From JBDHWG01 sp046328525 (GTDB taxonomy: Bacteria; Chloroflexota; Anaerolineae; Epilineales; JAHCIE01), in contig JAXLWK010000013.1 in the NCBI GenBank assembly GCA_046328525.1, positions 1 to 64,000 on the forward strand: DNA of 64,000 bases, read 5' to 3'. Under the pieces are notes generated by a model. That model searched no databases. It was not told where the DNA came from and saw nothing but the letters and a program-made list of their open reading frames with translations. The translations under genes and the position numbers were made by a program. Positions 52,380 through 60,017 of this stretch are shown in pieces. How positions within the stretch are numbered: the stretch's first letter is position 1; each line of letters starts with the position of its first letter.

Positions 52380-53486
52380 TCATTTGCCCATCACGTTGTA
52401 CTGAACTTCAAGAATCTCAAACTGTCCGTAAGCGAACTCGCCTGAAAGGGGTCTCCAAATTGCCTGCCCCTTCAGAGGCAGCTTGCGCCCATCGAACTCG
52501 CGCCAATCACTCACGGGAGTTGACCAGCGCAGTTGCTCGTAGGTTTTGCCATCAACGGTTCGGGAACGGTCATCGGAAACAAAGTTGATGAGCGCACCGG
52601 AACTGTCAAATGTCACTACGGCTGAGATGGTGTTCCCCACGTTCGTGAAGGTTGCGCGAACGGTCTGAGGGTCAATTTCCTCCCAGGTGATATTCGGGTC
52701 AATCAACGTGGCTGGGGCTAGAAGGAACATGTCGTTGAGTAGGGTAACGGTCTCACTTTGGTTCATTTCAGGTCCGTATGCGTCCACCACCGTAAGCAGC
52801 GAGGCGAGTTTGACCTTGAAGGTTGCTGCCGACCCAACGTAGCGGTGAAATGCGTTGAAGGGTACACCGAACATGGACGACTCGATGAGGAAAAGGCGCG
52901 CTGGCGGGTTAGCAAAACTCTGCTGGTACGCTGTCATCGGCATCCACTTAGCATCAGCACTGTTGCGAAGCGCGCCGCTGAAGCGAAGCCGGTAATTCGA
53001 TACTTGCGGCTTGTCCATCGCGCCCACGAATTTCAGGTAGCGTTGGACGGCTGGTGGAAGATGCGTAGTGTCCGCTTCTGTAAGGAGCTTGACTTGAGCC
53101 GGTTGTCCTTGAAGAGTAGTTGCGACCTCGCGGTTATACAACGCGCGAAAACTCCAGGGAGCCGTCCCAAGCGCTGCAACAACAATGAGGATCAACAAGA
53201 GGGTGTTCACAATTGTCCCCGCTTTGGCATCGTTCCATGTCGTGAAAATCAGGATTTGGGAGAGTAACACACCAATCGCGGCCGGCGCCCACCACCACTG
53301 CCACGCCAGTAAGACCGTTATGCCACTCACCACAAGCAAGAGCGCCGCGATAAGCCACAAGATGCCCATCGGGCTGGAGATCTCCGCCTGCAGTTGCGCT
53401 GGCTGTGCCAGACCAAACGCCTTCACGAAACCGAGAAGGTGAATAAGCCCATGAACGACCAAAAGGGCAACAACGATGTATTTCAT
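52380..53486 (-). CDS. DUF6544-type membrane-anchored protein
   Basis: 368 residues from the ATG at 53484-53486; a TTG two codons upstream is possible. Three or four N-terminal membrane helices up to about 125, then a soluble domain with HLPPAVQRYLKFVGAMDKP, WMPMTAYQQSFANPPARLFL, MFGVPFNAFHRYVG and NQSETVTLLNDMFLLAPATL, the features of DUF6544 proteins. The function is unknown. GC is clearly lower than in the flanking genes, shared with the nitroreductase-like gene, so both were probably acquired together. Confidence 0.75.
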   Translation of the reverse strand: MKYIVVALLVVHGLIHLLGFVKAFGLAQPAQLQAEISSPMGILWLIAALLLVVSGITVLLAWQWWWAPAAIGVLLSQILIFTTWNDAKAGTIVNTLLLILIVVAALGTAPWSFRALYNREVATTLQGQPAQVKLLTEADTTHLPPAVQRYLKFVGAMDKPQVSNYRLRFSGALRNSADAKWMPMTAYQQSFANPPARLFLIESSMFGVPFNAFHRYVGSAATFKVKLASLLTVVDAYGPEMNQSETVTLLNDMFLLAPATLIDPNITWEEIDPQTVRATFTNVGNTISAVVTFDSSGALINFVSDDRSRTVDGKTYEQLRWSTPVSDWREFDGRKLPLKGQAIWRPLSGEFAYGQFEILEVQYNVMGK

Positions 53487-53591
53487 GTTCAAGAGTCCAT
53501 TATCTTGTGGTGTCCGCCGGACGGCGTTGGATGTAAGCGCGAGTTAGGCGGACGATCTGACGACCAGATTCCATGGATGTTCGGACCAAGG

Positions 53592-54713
53592 TTACACAAG
53601 CACCTGCTCGACCGGGCGACGCAGAGAGCGCGGCATCAGCACCGCGTAACCCAAACGCACCAGCAACTGGGGCATGAAGCTGCCCAACCCGATTGCGCTC
53701 TGGAACTGCGAGCGGATTTCTTTAACTTCAATGGGTTGGTTCAGAAACGCCGACTTAATGTTCAGCGAAGTTGTTTTGAGCGCCAGCCGTTCATAGACCT
53801 GACCTGTACGCACCCAGGCGGTCTTATCATCTGTTTCCGAAGCGATCACGACAGCGGCTGAAGACCTCCGCAGTTTTCCGGCATCCGTATCAGCCTGTTG
53901 CTGTGGTTTTGTCCCAGCGACAAACGTCTGTCCCAGCCAGCGCGGCACTTCCGGATTGCCCGAACAGCGCGAATACAGACCATCCAGAGTAGACATCGCT
54001 TCCTTTTTGTTGAAGCGCAACCAGTGGATCAATTCATCCAAGAACGCCTGATTGGCATATTGACTCAGGTTGCCCTGATTGACGTATTCCAGCACCATTT
54101 CCAACTGATCGGGGCTTGTGACGAAATGCGACGATACACCCGACTCAAGCGGCAGGGCTTGCACCTGGTCAAGATCAGCTGTTCTAATCAATTGGCCGTC
54201 ATATTCCGAGCGGGTGTTTTGGCGCAGAGGAATTGCTTCAAACAACAGGTCGTTTTGAGGAGTATCGGGTGTCAGTGCAACGCGGATGAAATCCTGCGCA
54301 TTAGGGTAGGTGACTTCGGCGGCAAATCCGCGCGCACGGGCGGCGACCAGCAGGTTTTCCAACGCGCAGCCGAGGCTAATCCATAATTCACGATGATCGG
54401 GATCAACGACCGTCAATGCGCGGCTGTAATCGGGATGGATTTCGATGGCATCATCCTGGACCGCGAACTTCCAGGGTTGCGTATTGTGTCCGTTTGGCGC
54501 CAGCGTGGCATAACGGACAAGTTCTATTGTTTGCGCCGACAGGCTTGGCTTCGTTCCCAGAGGTTTCCAGGTTTGTTCGACCTGTCCTTCATAAGGTAGC
54601 CACGGCGCGTATTCAGACAAGACATAGGAGCCTATTGCAGTTGCACTACCTGCCGCGAGTAGTTTCAAAAAGGTACGGCGATTCAAAATTTGACGAGACG
54701 ATCCCGTATTCAC
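53592..54713 (-). CDS. Tat-exported nitroreductase-like (Acg family) flavoprotein
   Basis: 373 residues, GTG start with AAGGAGT at six bases. The N-terminus has a twin-arginine signal (NRRTFLKLLAAGSATAIGSY). The rest is a duplicated nitroreductase fold: VRYATLAPNGHNTQPWKFAV holds the FMN-binding R..SxxNxQPW-like motif, ending with SAIGLGSFMPQLLVRLGYA. The Acg group often sequesters FMN rather than reducing nitro compounds. It lies in the lower-GC pair and is likely horizontally acquired. Confidence 0.8.
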   Translation of the reverse strand: MNTGSSRQILNRRTFLKLLAAGSATAIGSYVLSEYAPWLPYEGQVEQTWKPLGTKPSLSAQTIELVRYATLAPNGHNTQPWKFAVQDDAIEIHPDYSRALTVVDPDHRELWISLGCALENLLVAARARGFAAEVTYPNAQDFIRVALTPDTPQNDLLFEAIPLRQNTRSEYDGQLIRTADLDQVQALPLESGVSSHFVTSPDQLEMVLEYVNQGNLSQYANQAFLDELIHWLRFNKKEAMSTLDGLYSRCSGNPEVPRWLGQTFVAGTKPQQQADTDAGKLRRSSAAVVIASETDDKTAWVRTGQVYERLALKTTSLNIKSAFLNQPIEVKEIRSQFQSAIGLGSFMPQLLVRLGYAVLMPRSLRRPVEQVLV

Positions 54714-54779
54714 GACTTTACTCCTTGTGTGGTGACAAACGAGGGAATACGCTTGCCAGCCTAACTCCGAATTGGCGTG

Positions 54780-55244
54780 CTATGGAAGTGAGCTTCGTAC
54801 GACCGTCGTGGTCGTCTCGTTGCGGTAGACGTAGTGGTTGACAATCATGGTGATGATGCTGACGATGATCGAGGCCAGCAGCGCCCACCAGAAGCTGTCC
54901 ACCTGGTAATTCGGCGTGATCGCCGCCGCCAGCCAGAACACCGCCGCGTTGACGACGAAGATGAACAGGCCGAGGGTCAGCACAATGCAGCCGCACGACG
55001 CGAAGTAGAGGATGGGGCGCAGGATGGCGTTGAGGAAGCCAAGGATTGCCGCCAGGAGCAGCACCGTAAGCGTTTTCGTCAGGAAGTCGCCCTGGACGTG
55101 GAGGCCGGGTAAAAGCCACGTCGTAATGGCGATGGCGACAACGCTCACAAGCCACGCAATCAGGACGCGCGTCCAGAAGCCGCGCGTGCTGACAGTGGTC
55201 GTGATAATCTCGGTTCGGCCCGGCTGCGGGGGTGTGATACTCAT
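54780..55244 (-). CDS. Phage-holin-family-IV-like four-helix membrane protein
   Basis: 154 residues from the ATG at 55242-55244 (GGAG upstream). Four membrane helices (VLIAWLVSVVAIAITTWLLPGL; VLLLAAILGFLNAILRPILYF; IVLTLGLFIFVVNAAVFWLAAAI; ALLASIIVSIITMIVNHYVY). The LNAILRPIL segment after helix 2 and the NAAVFWLAA helix are the hallmark of the DUF360/holin superfamily IV. The role in the envelope is unclear. It is transcribed divergently from moxR. Confidence 0.8.
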   Translation of the reverse strand: MSITPPQPGRTEIITTTVSTRGFWTRVLIAWLVSVVAIAITTWLLPGLHVQGDFLTKTLTVLLLAAILGFLNAILRPILYFASCGCIVLTLGLFIFVVNAAVFWLAAAITPNYQVDSFWWALLASIIVSIITMIVNHYVYRNETTTTVVRSSLP

Positions 55245-55395
55245 GCACGATCTCCGTCGTGAGGATAGGCATGGTCGGTCAGGAGCCATTCTAGAGCAGG
55301 GCGCAGCCGATGTCAACCGCAGGCGCGAAACGTGCTATACTTTGGGTGCGCTCGCGCGGCGGGCGCATCCTTTTTTCGCCCCGAAAGGCTCCCGC

Positions 55396-56358
55396 ATGAC
55401 CCCCTCGTCCCCAGCCGACATCGCCGCCGCCGCCGGCCGCGTGCGCGCCAGCGTCGAGCGCGTCATCGTCGGCAAGGCCGACATCATTGACCAGCTTATG
55501 ATTGCGCTGCTTGTCGAGGGCCACGTCCTCATCGAGGACGTGCCGGGCGTCGGCAAGACGACGCTGGCGCGGGCGCTCGCGCGCTCCCTCGGCTGCTCGT
55601 TCCGCCGCATCCAGTTCACCCCCGACCTCCTGCCGTCGGATGTCGTCGGCATCAACTTCTTCAACCAGAAGTCCCAGGAGTTTGAGTACCGCGCCGGGCC
55701 AATCGTCGCACAGGTTGTGCTGGCCGACGAGATCAACCGAGCGACGCCGCGCACCCAGTCGGCCCTGTTGGAAGCGATGCAGGAGCGCACCGTGACCGTG
55801 GACGGCGAGACGATGGCGTTGCCGCGCCCCTTCCTCGTCCTCGCCACCCAGAACCCCATCGAGTTGGAAGGCACGTTCCCCCTGCCCGAGGCCCAGATGG
55901 ACCGCTTCGTGATGCGGATTCGCCTCGGCTACCCCAGCGTCGCGGAGGAAGAGGACATCCTGCTGCGCTTCGAGCACGCCGACCCAATGGTCACGCTGGA
56001 CAGCGTACTGCCGGCCGCGGAGATGCTGGCCCTCGCGCAGGCGCGGCAGTCGGTGCGGGTCGAGGCGTCGGTGCGCAACTACATTGTGCGCATCGTCCAG
56101 TCCACGCGCGCCCACTCGGCGGTGGAGTTGGGGGCCAGCCCGCGCGGCTCGCTGGCGCTGTACCAGACGGCGCAGGCCCGCGCCGCCCTCCTCGGCCGCG
56201 ACTACGTCCTGCCGGACGACATCAAGGCGCTCGCCGCGCCCGTCCTCACCCACCGCCTCATTCTGTCGAGCCAGATGAAACTACGCGGGCGCACGCCGGA
56301 ACAAATCCTGCAGGAGATTGTCGAGGCGGTGCCGGCGCCGGTGGACACCCCCGCCTGA
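55396..56358 (+). CDS. MoxR-family AAA+ ATPase
   Basis: 320 residues, the standard MoxR size. Walker A GVGKTT at 51-56, Walker B LADEINRA (Asp112-Glu113), FLVLATQNPIELEGTFPLPEAQMDRF sensor and arginine-finger region. MoxR ATPases act as chaperones for metalloenzymes or complexes, usually with a DUF58/VWA partner encoded directly downstream. Here no partner follows: the next 157 bases are repeats and then the second IS4 copy. TATACT at 55333-55338 may be its -10. Confidence 0.9.
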   Translation: MTPSSPADIAAAAGRVRASVERVIVGKADIIDQLMIALLVEGHVLIEDVPGVGKTTLARALARSLGCSFRRIQFTPDLLPSDVVGINFFNQKSQEFEYRAGPIVAQVVLADEINRATPRTQSALLEAMQERTVTVDGETMALPRPFLVLATQNPIELEGTFPLPEAQMDRFVMRIRLGYPSVAEEEDILLRFEHADPMVTLDSVLPAAEMLALAQARQSVRVEASVRNYIVRIVQSTRAHSAVELGASPRGSLALYQTAQARAALLGRDYVLPDDIKALAAPVLTHRLILSSQMKLRGRTPEQILQEIVEAVPAPVDTPA

Positions 56359-56515
56359 GGAGTTCGGTTGTCGCCCCTTCGCCAGGCTCAGGGCAAGCTC
56401 TGAGTGCAACAAAGGGCCCCCGATCGCCTGGAGATGCTTCGCCTGCGGCTGCTATGAGAGTTCGCCCGAGCCGCGTCGCCGCCGCCCGTCGCCACCACAG
56501 CAGGGGCGTTCCGCC
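56359..56515. repeat. Repeat-rich junction between moxR and IS copy 2
   Basis: It includes CTTCGCCAGGCTCAGGGCAA (about 56379), a dispersed motif in this type of genome, and 28 bases (56488-56515) identical to the flank of IS copy 1 in inverted orientation. No gene is seen. Confidence 0.55.
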
Positions 56516-58002
56516 CATAAGCGCTAACTTAAGGCGTGGTAGGTGTCGCACGTTAACAAGTGACAAGAGACGCTAACCACACACGGGCAGCCGCCGCGTG
56601 CTGACGACGGCGACGTGGCGCGTCGCATAGGAAGCGCCGCAGCTTGGGTAACGCCGCCAGCACGTCGGCAAGGGCGAGCGAACCGCGCACGCTACTGCGC
56701 AAGGCATCCCAAGCCAGGACTGTCCAGCGCCAGGCGCTCAAAGGTCGCTGCGCATCGGCTAACCAGTCATCCAGGGGCGTCGCGCCACCTGCCGTCACCG
56801 CCTCCAAGCACAGCGCGGCCAGCAGCTTAGCCAATAGATAGCTCTGGGCCATCTCTGCATCGTGCGCTCGCAGTTCATCCAAGTCGAGCACGCTCTTGAG
56901 ACGCTTGATCGCCAGTTCGATTTGCCAGCGCAGCCGATATAGCGCCAGGCATAGCGGAGCGCTGTAGTCCGCAGGCGGCAAGTTGGTCAGCAGCATCACA
57001 AAGCCCGCCGCATACAAGCTATCCTGGCTGGGAGTGTAGCCCTTCCGACTGGCGATGCTGCGCACCCGTCGGCGCGCTCGCTCGGCCGCCTCGGACGGTA
57101 CCGCCGCAACAATCAGCCGTAGCGGCATGACATCGGGCGCGTCGGTCAGCCTCACCCCACACTCGCGGTGGGTCGCCGTTGTCTCACTCCGCCGCAGCCA
57201 CGCCAGGACATCTAGGCGGACGCCCTGGTCGTCGTCCAACCGACAGCGCCCGACATGCCAGCGCACGATCAACGGCGCCGCCACGTTCAAGGCACTCTCC
57301 AGGCTGAACCGATAGCTATAGCCCCCATCGGCGATCTGGATGGCCTGCGGATCCGGGGAAAAGCGAACCAGGCTTTCGGCGCCATGCGCGTCCGTGACGT
57401 CGATGGCGTCGAGACACAGCCGACCGAGATCCAGGCTCAGATGCACCCGCCAGGTGGTGCCCGAGCTCCCTGGCCGACTGAGGCTCGTGGCATCGATCAA
57501 GCGCAGGCGGACGGCCGGCAGGGTCTGCACCATCAGCCGTCGCTGGCACAGGACTGCTACGACTAACGTGCCCAACCACCGTCGGGACTGGCGCACACGC
57601 TTGCGCAGCGCCACATCGCTCAGGTTGCCCAGCCCGCGCAGGACGCACCAGACGCCCAGCAGGCGCAGCGAGAAGTCACACACGGCATACGCCAGCACGA
57701 TCCGCAGCAGGTCGGAGGCGCAGCGTACCTGCCGCCGTCGGGTCAGCGCACCAGTCGCCCGCGCCGTCGCCTCCAGGTCGACCGACAGAAGCTGTCGGAT
57801 ACGCTCCCACTCGGCGTCTGTCAGAGTCGGCGTGGGGATCGCTGCCCCGTCTTCCCTTGTCGGCTCAGGTGTGCTAGACTTCATGTCGGCCTCCAGAGTA
57901 GGGTGGGTGGTGGTACACCTTTATCCTACTCTGAAGGCTTCTCTTGTCCACTTGTTAAGGTGCACGTCGCCTTATGTTGAGTCCCTTAAGTTAGCGCTTA
58001 TG
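56516..58002 (-). mobile_element. IS4-family insertion sequence, copy 2 (1487 bp, inverted)
   Basis: Same length and same terminal repeats (CATAAGCGCTAACTTAAGG) as copy 1, with an identical transposase product. Its flanks do not form a clean direct repeat: one side carries the inverse of GGCGGAACGCC, the other GGCCTGTGGCC. The 15-kb block between the two inverted copies could be flipped by recombination. Confidence 0.92.
56553..57884 (-). CDS. IS4-family DDE transposase, copy 2
   Basis: 443 residues, residue-for-residue the same as the copy at 39911-41242, including Asp131, Asp186, Glu323 and the Y316-R319-E323-K330 signature. Identity implies recent transposition or gene conversion. It is transcribed toward moxR. 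Confidence 0.95.
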   Translation of the reverse strand: MKSSTPEPTREDGAAIPTPTLTDAEWERIRQLLSVDLEATARATGALTRRRQVRCASDLLRIVLAYAVCDFSLRLLGVWCVLRGLGNLSDVALRKRVRQSRRWLGTLVVAVLCQRRLMVQTLPAVRLRLIDATSLSRPGSSGTTWRVHLSLDLGRLCLDAIDVTDAHGAESLVRFSPDPQAIQIADGGYSYRFSLESALNVAAPLIVRWHVGRCRLDDDQGVRLDVLAWLRRSETTATHRECGVRLTDAPDVMPLRLIVAAVPSEAAERARRRVRSIASRKGYTPSQDSLYAAGFVMLLTNLPPADYSAPLCLALYRLRWQIELAIKRLKSVLDLDELRAHDAEMAQSYLLAKLLAALCLEAVTAGGATPLDDWLADAQRPLSAWRWTVLAWDALRSSVRGSLALADVLAALPKLRRFLCDAPRRRRQHAAAARVWLASLVTC

Positions 58003-58311
58003 GGCCTGTGGCCCCCACAGCCCCCGCACCCCAAAGAGGGCAAAGCCTGCTCAAGCAGGCTCGGATGGGCGTGTTCTTGCTCAGCCAGCCGGCTTCAATG
58101 CGTCAATGCGAGAACTCCGCCAAGCCGTCACATGGCTTGGCGTGTTCTGGCGTCGGCGCATGCCGTCACACGGCTTTCGGGTCTTGCGAAGAATATAGGA
58201 GCGCAGAGGCGCGAAGGAAGAGCGGCTGGAGTTTGGCCCTGGCCGCCCATTCCACTACAATTGGACGCACGGACGCTATCTGGCGCCCGTGACCGCCGCG
58301 AAGGAGATGTG
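58003..58311. repeat. Composite repeat flanking IS copy 2, and leader of the lipoprotein gene
   Basis: No gene is seen. It holds the AGCCTGCTCAAGCAGGCT palindrome (58044-58061), an inverted GCCCCCGCACCCCAAAG block, and two GCCGTCACA-GGC palindromes near 58127 and 58162. A CGCAAAGCGC-type stretch near 58200 matches that beside IS copy 1. TACAAT at 58256-58261 with TTGGCC 18 bases upstream may be the promoter of the lipoprotein gene. Confidence 0.5.
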
Positions 58312-59664
58312 ATGCGTGTCCCCCCGACGAGCGGTTGGCGTTTCGCCGCCGTCGTTCTTGTCCTGGCGCTGACCCTCGTCGGTCTGTCAGGCTGCCAAAC
58401 GGATACACCCGGCCTCCCACCCGCGCCCACCCCTGCCGTGACCAATCAGCCCCCGCCCCTCACTCAGGCGACGCCCGGCGTCGGGGCGAGTTTGAAGCCC
58501 GCCCCGACTGGCACAACGCGCCTCTTCCTGCCGAACATGGCCTTCGGCCAGACACCGCCCACGCCGCGCCCCGACGCCATTGCCCTCGCCCCGCCCCCGC
58601 CCCCGGCCCCGACGGCGACGCCGACCCCGAAGCCGAAGAAGGAGAAAGAGGACAAGCCGACCGCGCCGAGCGGCCCGACCAATACCCCCGGCCCGACGAA
58701 GACCCCGAAGGCGTCGCCGACGCCCAAGTTCCCGCCGCCTGTGGACGCGCCGGGCGCGAGCAAGCTCGGCCTGCACGTCATTCGCAACAACTCCCAGGAC
58801 ATCATGGAGTTCGTGCGCGTCTCCAAGCCGCGCGTCGTCAAGGGCGTGGACGACTTGCAGTGGCTCAAGGAAGTGAAGCAGGTCAACCCCAGCATCATCA
58901 CCATCGGCCGCATCAACGTCGCCGACCAGAAGATGGAGGGCGATCCGGCCCAGCGCGCCCGCGACATGGTCAACGCCCAGCTTCAGCAGTACCAGTACGA
59001 CCGCGACGGCGTGGACTACTGGGAGGGGTGGAACGAGCCAGCGCCCAAGACCCACGAGGAGATGCAATGGTACGCCGCGTTCGAGGCCGAGCGCGTCCGC
59101 GCCCTGGCTGAGCTGGGCCTCAAGGCCGCCGTCGGCCAGTTCCCGACCGGCGTCCCGGAGTGGGACCTGATCCCCGACTTCCTGCCCGCCATCCAGGCCG
59201 CCAAGCAGCACGGCGGCATCCTGGCGCTGCACGAGTACTCCGCGCCGACGATGCAGTTTGGTGTCGGCGACGCGCTGCCCGGCCGGCCGGCCGCCCCCAA
59301 TCGCGGCGTCCTCACCCTGCGCTACCGCTACTGGTACGACGACTTCCTCAAGCCGCGCGGCCTCGCCATTCCCCTGGCGATCACCGAGGCCGGCATAGAC
59401 GGCGGCGTCACCAACCGCCCCGGCCCGGCCGAGGCGCGCGGCTGGCAAGACTTCGGCGACTACTGGCGGCAGCAGGGGCTAGGCGACGACCCGGTCAAGG
59501 CGTACCTGGATCAGCTCGCCTGGTACGACAGCGAGGTGCGCAAGGACCCCTACGTCCTCGGCTACACCGTGTACACGTCGGGCGGGCCGGATGGCGGCTG
59601 GGCCAGCTTCGAGATCAACGACATCCTGCCCACCCTCGCCCGCTACCTCAACAGCCAGCACTAA
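58312..59664 (+). CDS. Lipoprotein with GH-A-like (glycoside hydrolase) TIM barrel
   Basis: 450 residues, ATG with AAGGAG upstream. Signal peptide with lipobox LSGC (Cys28). Residues 30-145 are a Pro/Thr/Lys-rich stalk (TPTPKPKKEKEDK). Residues about 150-450 look like a clan GH-A barrel: WEGWNEP with Asn241-Glu242 as acid/base and LAITEAGIDGG with Glu359 as nucleophile position. It likely acts on polysaccharide at the cell surface; the substrate is not deducible. A strong hairpin follows the stop. Confidence 0.8.
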   Translation: MRVPPTSGWRFAAVVLVLALTLVGLSGCQTDTPGLPPAPTPAVTNQPPPLTQATPGVGASLKPAPTGTTRLFLPNMAFGQTPPTPRPDAIALAPPPPPAPTATPTPKPKKEKEDKPTAPSGPTNTPGPTKTPKASPTPKFPPPVDAPGASKLGLHVIRNNSQDIMEFVRVSKPRVVKGVDDLQWLKEVKQVNPSIITIGRINVADQKMEGDPAQRARDMVNAQLQQYQYDRDGVDYWEGWNEPAPKTHEEMQWYAAFEAERVRALAELGLKAAVGQFPTGVPEWDLIPDFLPAIQAAKQHGGILALHEYSAPTMQFGVGDALPGRPAAPNRGVLTLRYRYWYDDFLKPRGLAIPLAITEAGIDGGVTNRPGPAEARGWQDFGDYWRQQGLGDDPVKAYLDQLAWYDSEVRKDPYVLGYTVYTSGGPDGGWASFEINDILPTLARYLNSQH

Positions 59665-59665
59665 C

Positions 59666-59705
59666 GCCCTGTCGGGGCGGGGTGTGAGACCCGCCCCGAC
59701 AGGGC
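59666..59705. terminator. Strong hairpin after the lipoprotein gene
   Basis: 16-bp perfect stem (GCCCTGTCGGGGCGGG and its complement) around an 8-base loop, starting two bases after the TAA. No T-run follows. It may also be a dispersed palindrome. Confidence 0.6.
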
Positions 59706-59714
59706 GCCGACGAT

Positions 59715-59743
59715 TTGCAGAACCGGGCAAACGCCGGTATACT
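59715..59743 (+). promoter_or_regulatory. Promoter of secG
   Basis: TTGCAG (59715-59720) and TATACT (59738-59743) with a 17-base spacer, 31 bases before the GTG start. Confidence 0.65.
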
Positions 59744-59774
59744 TTCGCGGATTTCATAACGCCGTGGAGGTTGC

Positions 59775-59999
59775 GTGCTTACTGCACTCTACATTGTTCA
59801 GATTGTGATTGGCATTGCCATCATCACCCTCGTCGTGCTCCAGGGGCGCAGCGAAGGCGCGGGCGGCATCTTCGGTCAGGCAGAGGGCCTCTCGCGCTCC
59901 CGCCGGGGCGTGGATCGCACCCTGTTCCAGCTGACGATTGTGTTCTCTGTGCTGTTCCTCGTCGTCGCTATCATCACGTCCCTGATCGCGCAACGATAG
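59775..59999 (+). CDS. secG: Protein translocase subunit SecG
   Basis: 74 residues, GTG start with GGAGG upstream. Two membrane helices (LYIVQIVIGIAIITLVVLQ and LTIVFSVLFLVVAIITSLI) joined by the conserved loop QGRSEGAGGIFG. SecG aids SecYE in protein export. The following solute-binding protein gene starts 18 bases later and is probably co-transcribed. Confidence 0.93.
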   Translation: MLTALYIVQIVIGIAIITLVVLQGRSEGAGGIFGQAEGLSRSRRGVDRTLFQLTIVFSVLFLVVAIITSLIAQR

Positions 60000-60017
60000 C
60001 CTAGCTAAGGAAAGCGA

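Noticed and set aside
51718..52383. 221-residue frame starting with ATGA overlap at the DUF6544 gene stop
   Set aside because: Its first 40 residues look natural, but the rest overlaps the luciferase-like gene out of frame and is Gly/Arg-rich shadow sequence. At most it is a short relic.
39793..58002. Composite transposon bounded by the two IS4-type copies
   Set aside because: The interior is chromosomal housekeeping genes, and no outer duplication of a shared target was found around the whole block.
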